From positions 12,931,195-12,995,194 of the forward strand of contig OX459097.1 of the NCBI GenBank assembly GCA_949775045.1: a stretch of 64,000 nucleotides of DNA, read 5' to 3'. Made by a program: the position numbers and the translations under genes. This DNA is from Metridium senile (Eukaryota > Cnidaria > Anthozoa > Actiniaria > Metridiidae). Under the pieces are notes generated by a model. The model was not told where the DNA came from, did no database searches, and saw nothing but the letters and a program-made list of their open reading frames with translations. Positions 63,310 to 64,000 of this stretch are shown one piece after another (the first letter of the stretch is position 1; each line of letters starts with the position of its first letter).

Positions 63310-64000
63310 CAAATTGTAACACTTAGGTACGTATTCGCTGAATATCACGAGCAGTTTTCCAACATTTTTTGCGTAAGCTTTGATCAGTTGTAGTCGTCGT
63401 ACGCAGCTAACTGAGCTACCGTGATACGCACGTACCTCATAGACTCAGGCTATCTTAATAGCGGATACAAAACGTAACACTTACGTGCGTATTTGTTGAA
63501 TATCACGAGCCGTTTTTCAATATTTTTGCCACGTTGATTAACGTAAGCTCTGGTAAGTTGTAGTCGTCGTACGCAGCTACTATGGTTTGCAATTGGCTAG
63601 CGTGCTACGCACCTCGTAGACTCAATCTATCCTCAACTAGCGGATACAAATTAAAACGTAACATTTACGTGCGTATTCGTTGAATATCACAAGTCGTTTT
63701 CATTATTTAATTTTCTCTACGTTGATAATTAAACGAACGCTTTGGTCAGTTTATTGTCGTCGTACGCAGCTATTATACGTTTTGCAACTGACCTTGCGTG
63801 ATACGCATGCACCTCGTAGACTCAGTCTATCTTAAACTGGCGGATACAAAACGTACCATTTACGTGGGTATAAGTAGCGTTACGATTTGTTTTCCTGATT
63901 CTCCATCTTATTAACGAAAGCTTTAATAGTCGTACGCAGTCTATCTTAAACTGGCGGATCCAAAACGTAACACTTACGTGGGTATAAGTAGCGCTATGAT
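63310..64000 (+). repeat. About 170-190-bp tandem array, about four units, running out of the window
   Basis: GTCGTCGTACGCAGCT recurs at about 63393, 63563 and 63755, with a partial unit at about 63929. GCGGATACAAAACGTAACA and TTACGTG(C/G)GTAT recur in each unit. Confidence 0.9.

Overview
The window is intron-rich, AT-rich animal DNA. It carries two complete multi-exon metazoan housekeeping genes, a partial lectin-like exon, two unrecognised single-exon genes, and a dense load of small inverted-repeat transposons, microsatellites and short tandem arrays. The mix suggests an early-branching invertebrate, probably an anthozoan cnidarian: laminin-G/pentraxin-like exon, introns of a few hundred bases, Penelope-type and LINE fragments, tRNA-derived SINEs, many MITE families. 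The taxon is inference; gene content alone cannot exclude another invertebrate.

Layout. (1) 1-811: a foldback repeat, then the last visible exon of a secreted LamG/pentraxin-like protein on the plus strand. (2) 2848-23987, plus strand: a GM130 (GOLGA2) gene that I could splice into 31 coding exons, 3477 nt, 1158 residues, with every phase consistent. It keeps the basic N-terminus, long coiled coils, an acidic break and a hydrophobic C-terminal tail. Its introns hold MITEs, two SINE copies, several microsatellites and a 78-bp satellite. (3) 23988-27675: repeats, including a LINE reverse-transcriptase remnant and a MITE with near-perfect termini. (4) 27799-43394, plus strand: a SUCO/Slp1-type ER SUN-domain gene, 10 coding exons, 5028 nt, 1675 residues, with signal peptide, poly-Ser and Lys/Glu-rich regions, SUN domain, coiled coil, one transmembrane segment and a basic C-terminal tail. 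Intron 7 contains a 2.8-kb element with terminal inverted repeats and a 6-bp target duplication. (5) 43395-64000: gene-poor. It has a Penelope-like retroelement fragment in inverted arrangement with a hammerhead-ribozyme-like motif near each outer end (45505-46036), two minus-strand orphan single-exon genes (46702-47256 and 54807-55838), at least nine unrelated tandem arrays, (TA)n tracts interrupted by a foldback element, and LINE remnants.

The genes do not form a pathway unit, although both large ones belong to the early secretory route: GM130 tethers vesicles at the cis-Golgi and SUCO-type proteins act in the ER membrane. The most notable non-genic signals are the paired hammerhead-like motifs in the Penelope remnant, the stop-free 90-nt first intron of GM130, and the archipelago of short tandem arrays at 48-64 kb.
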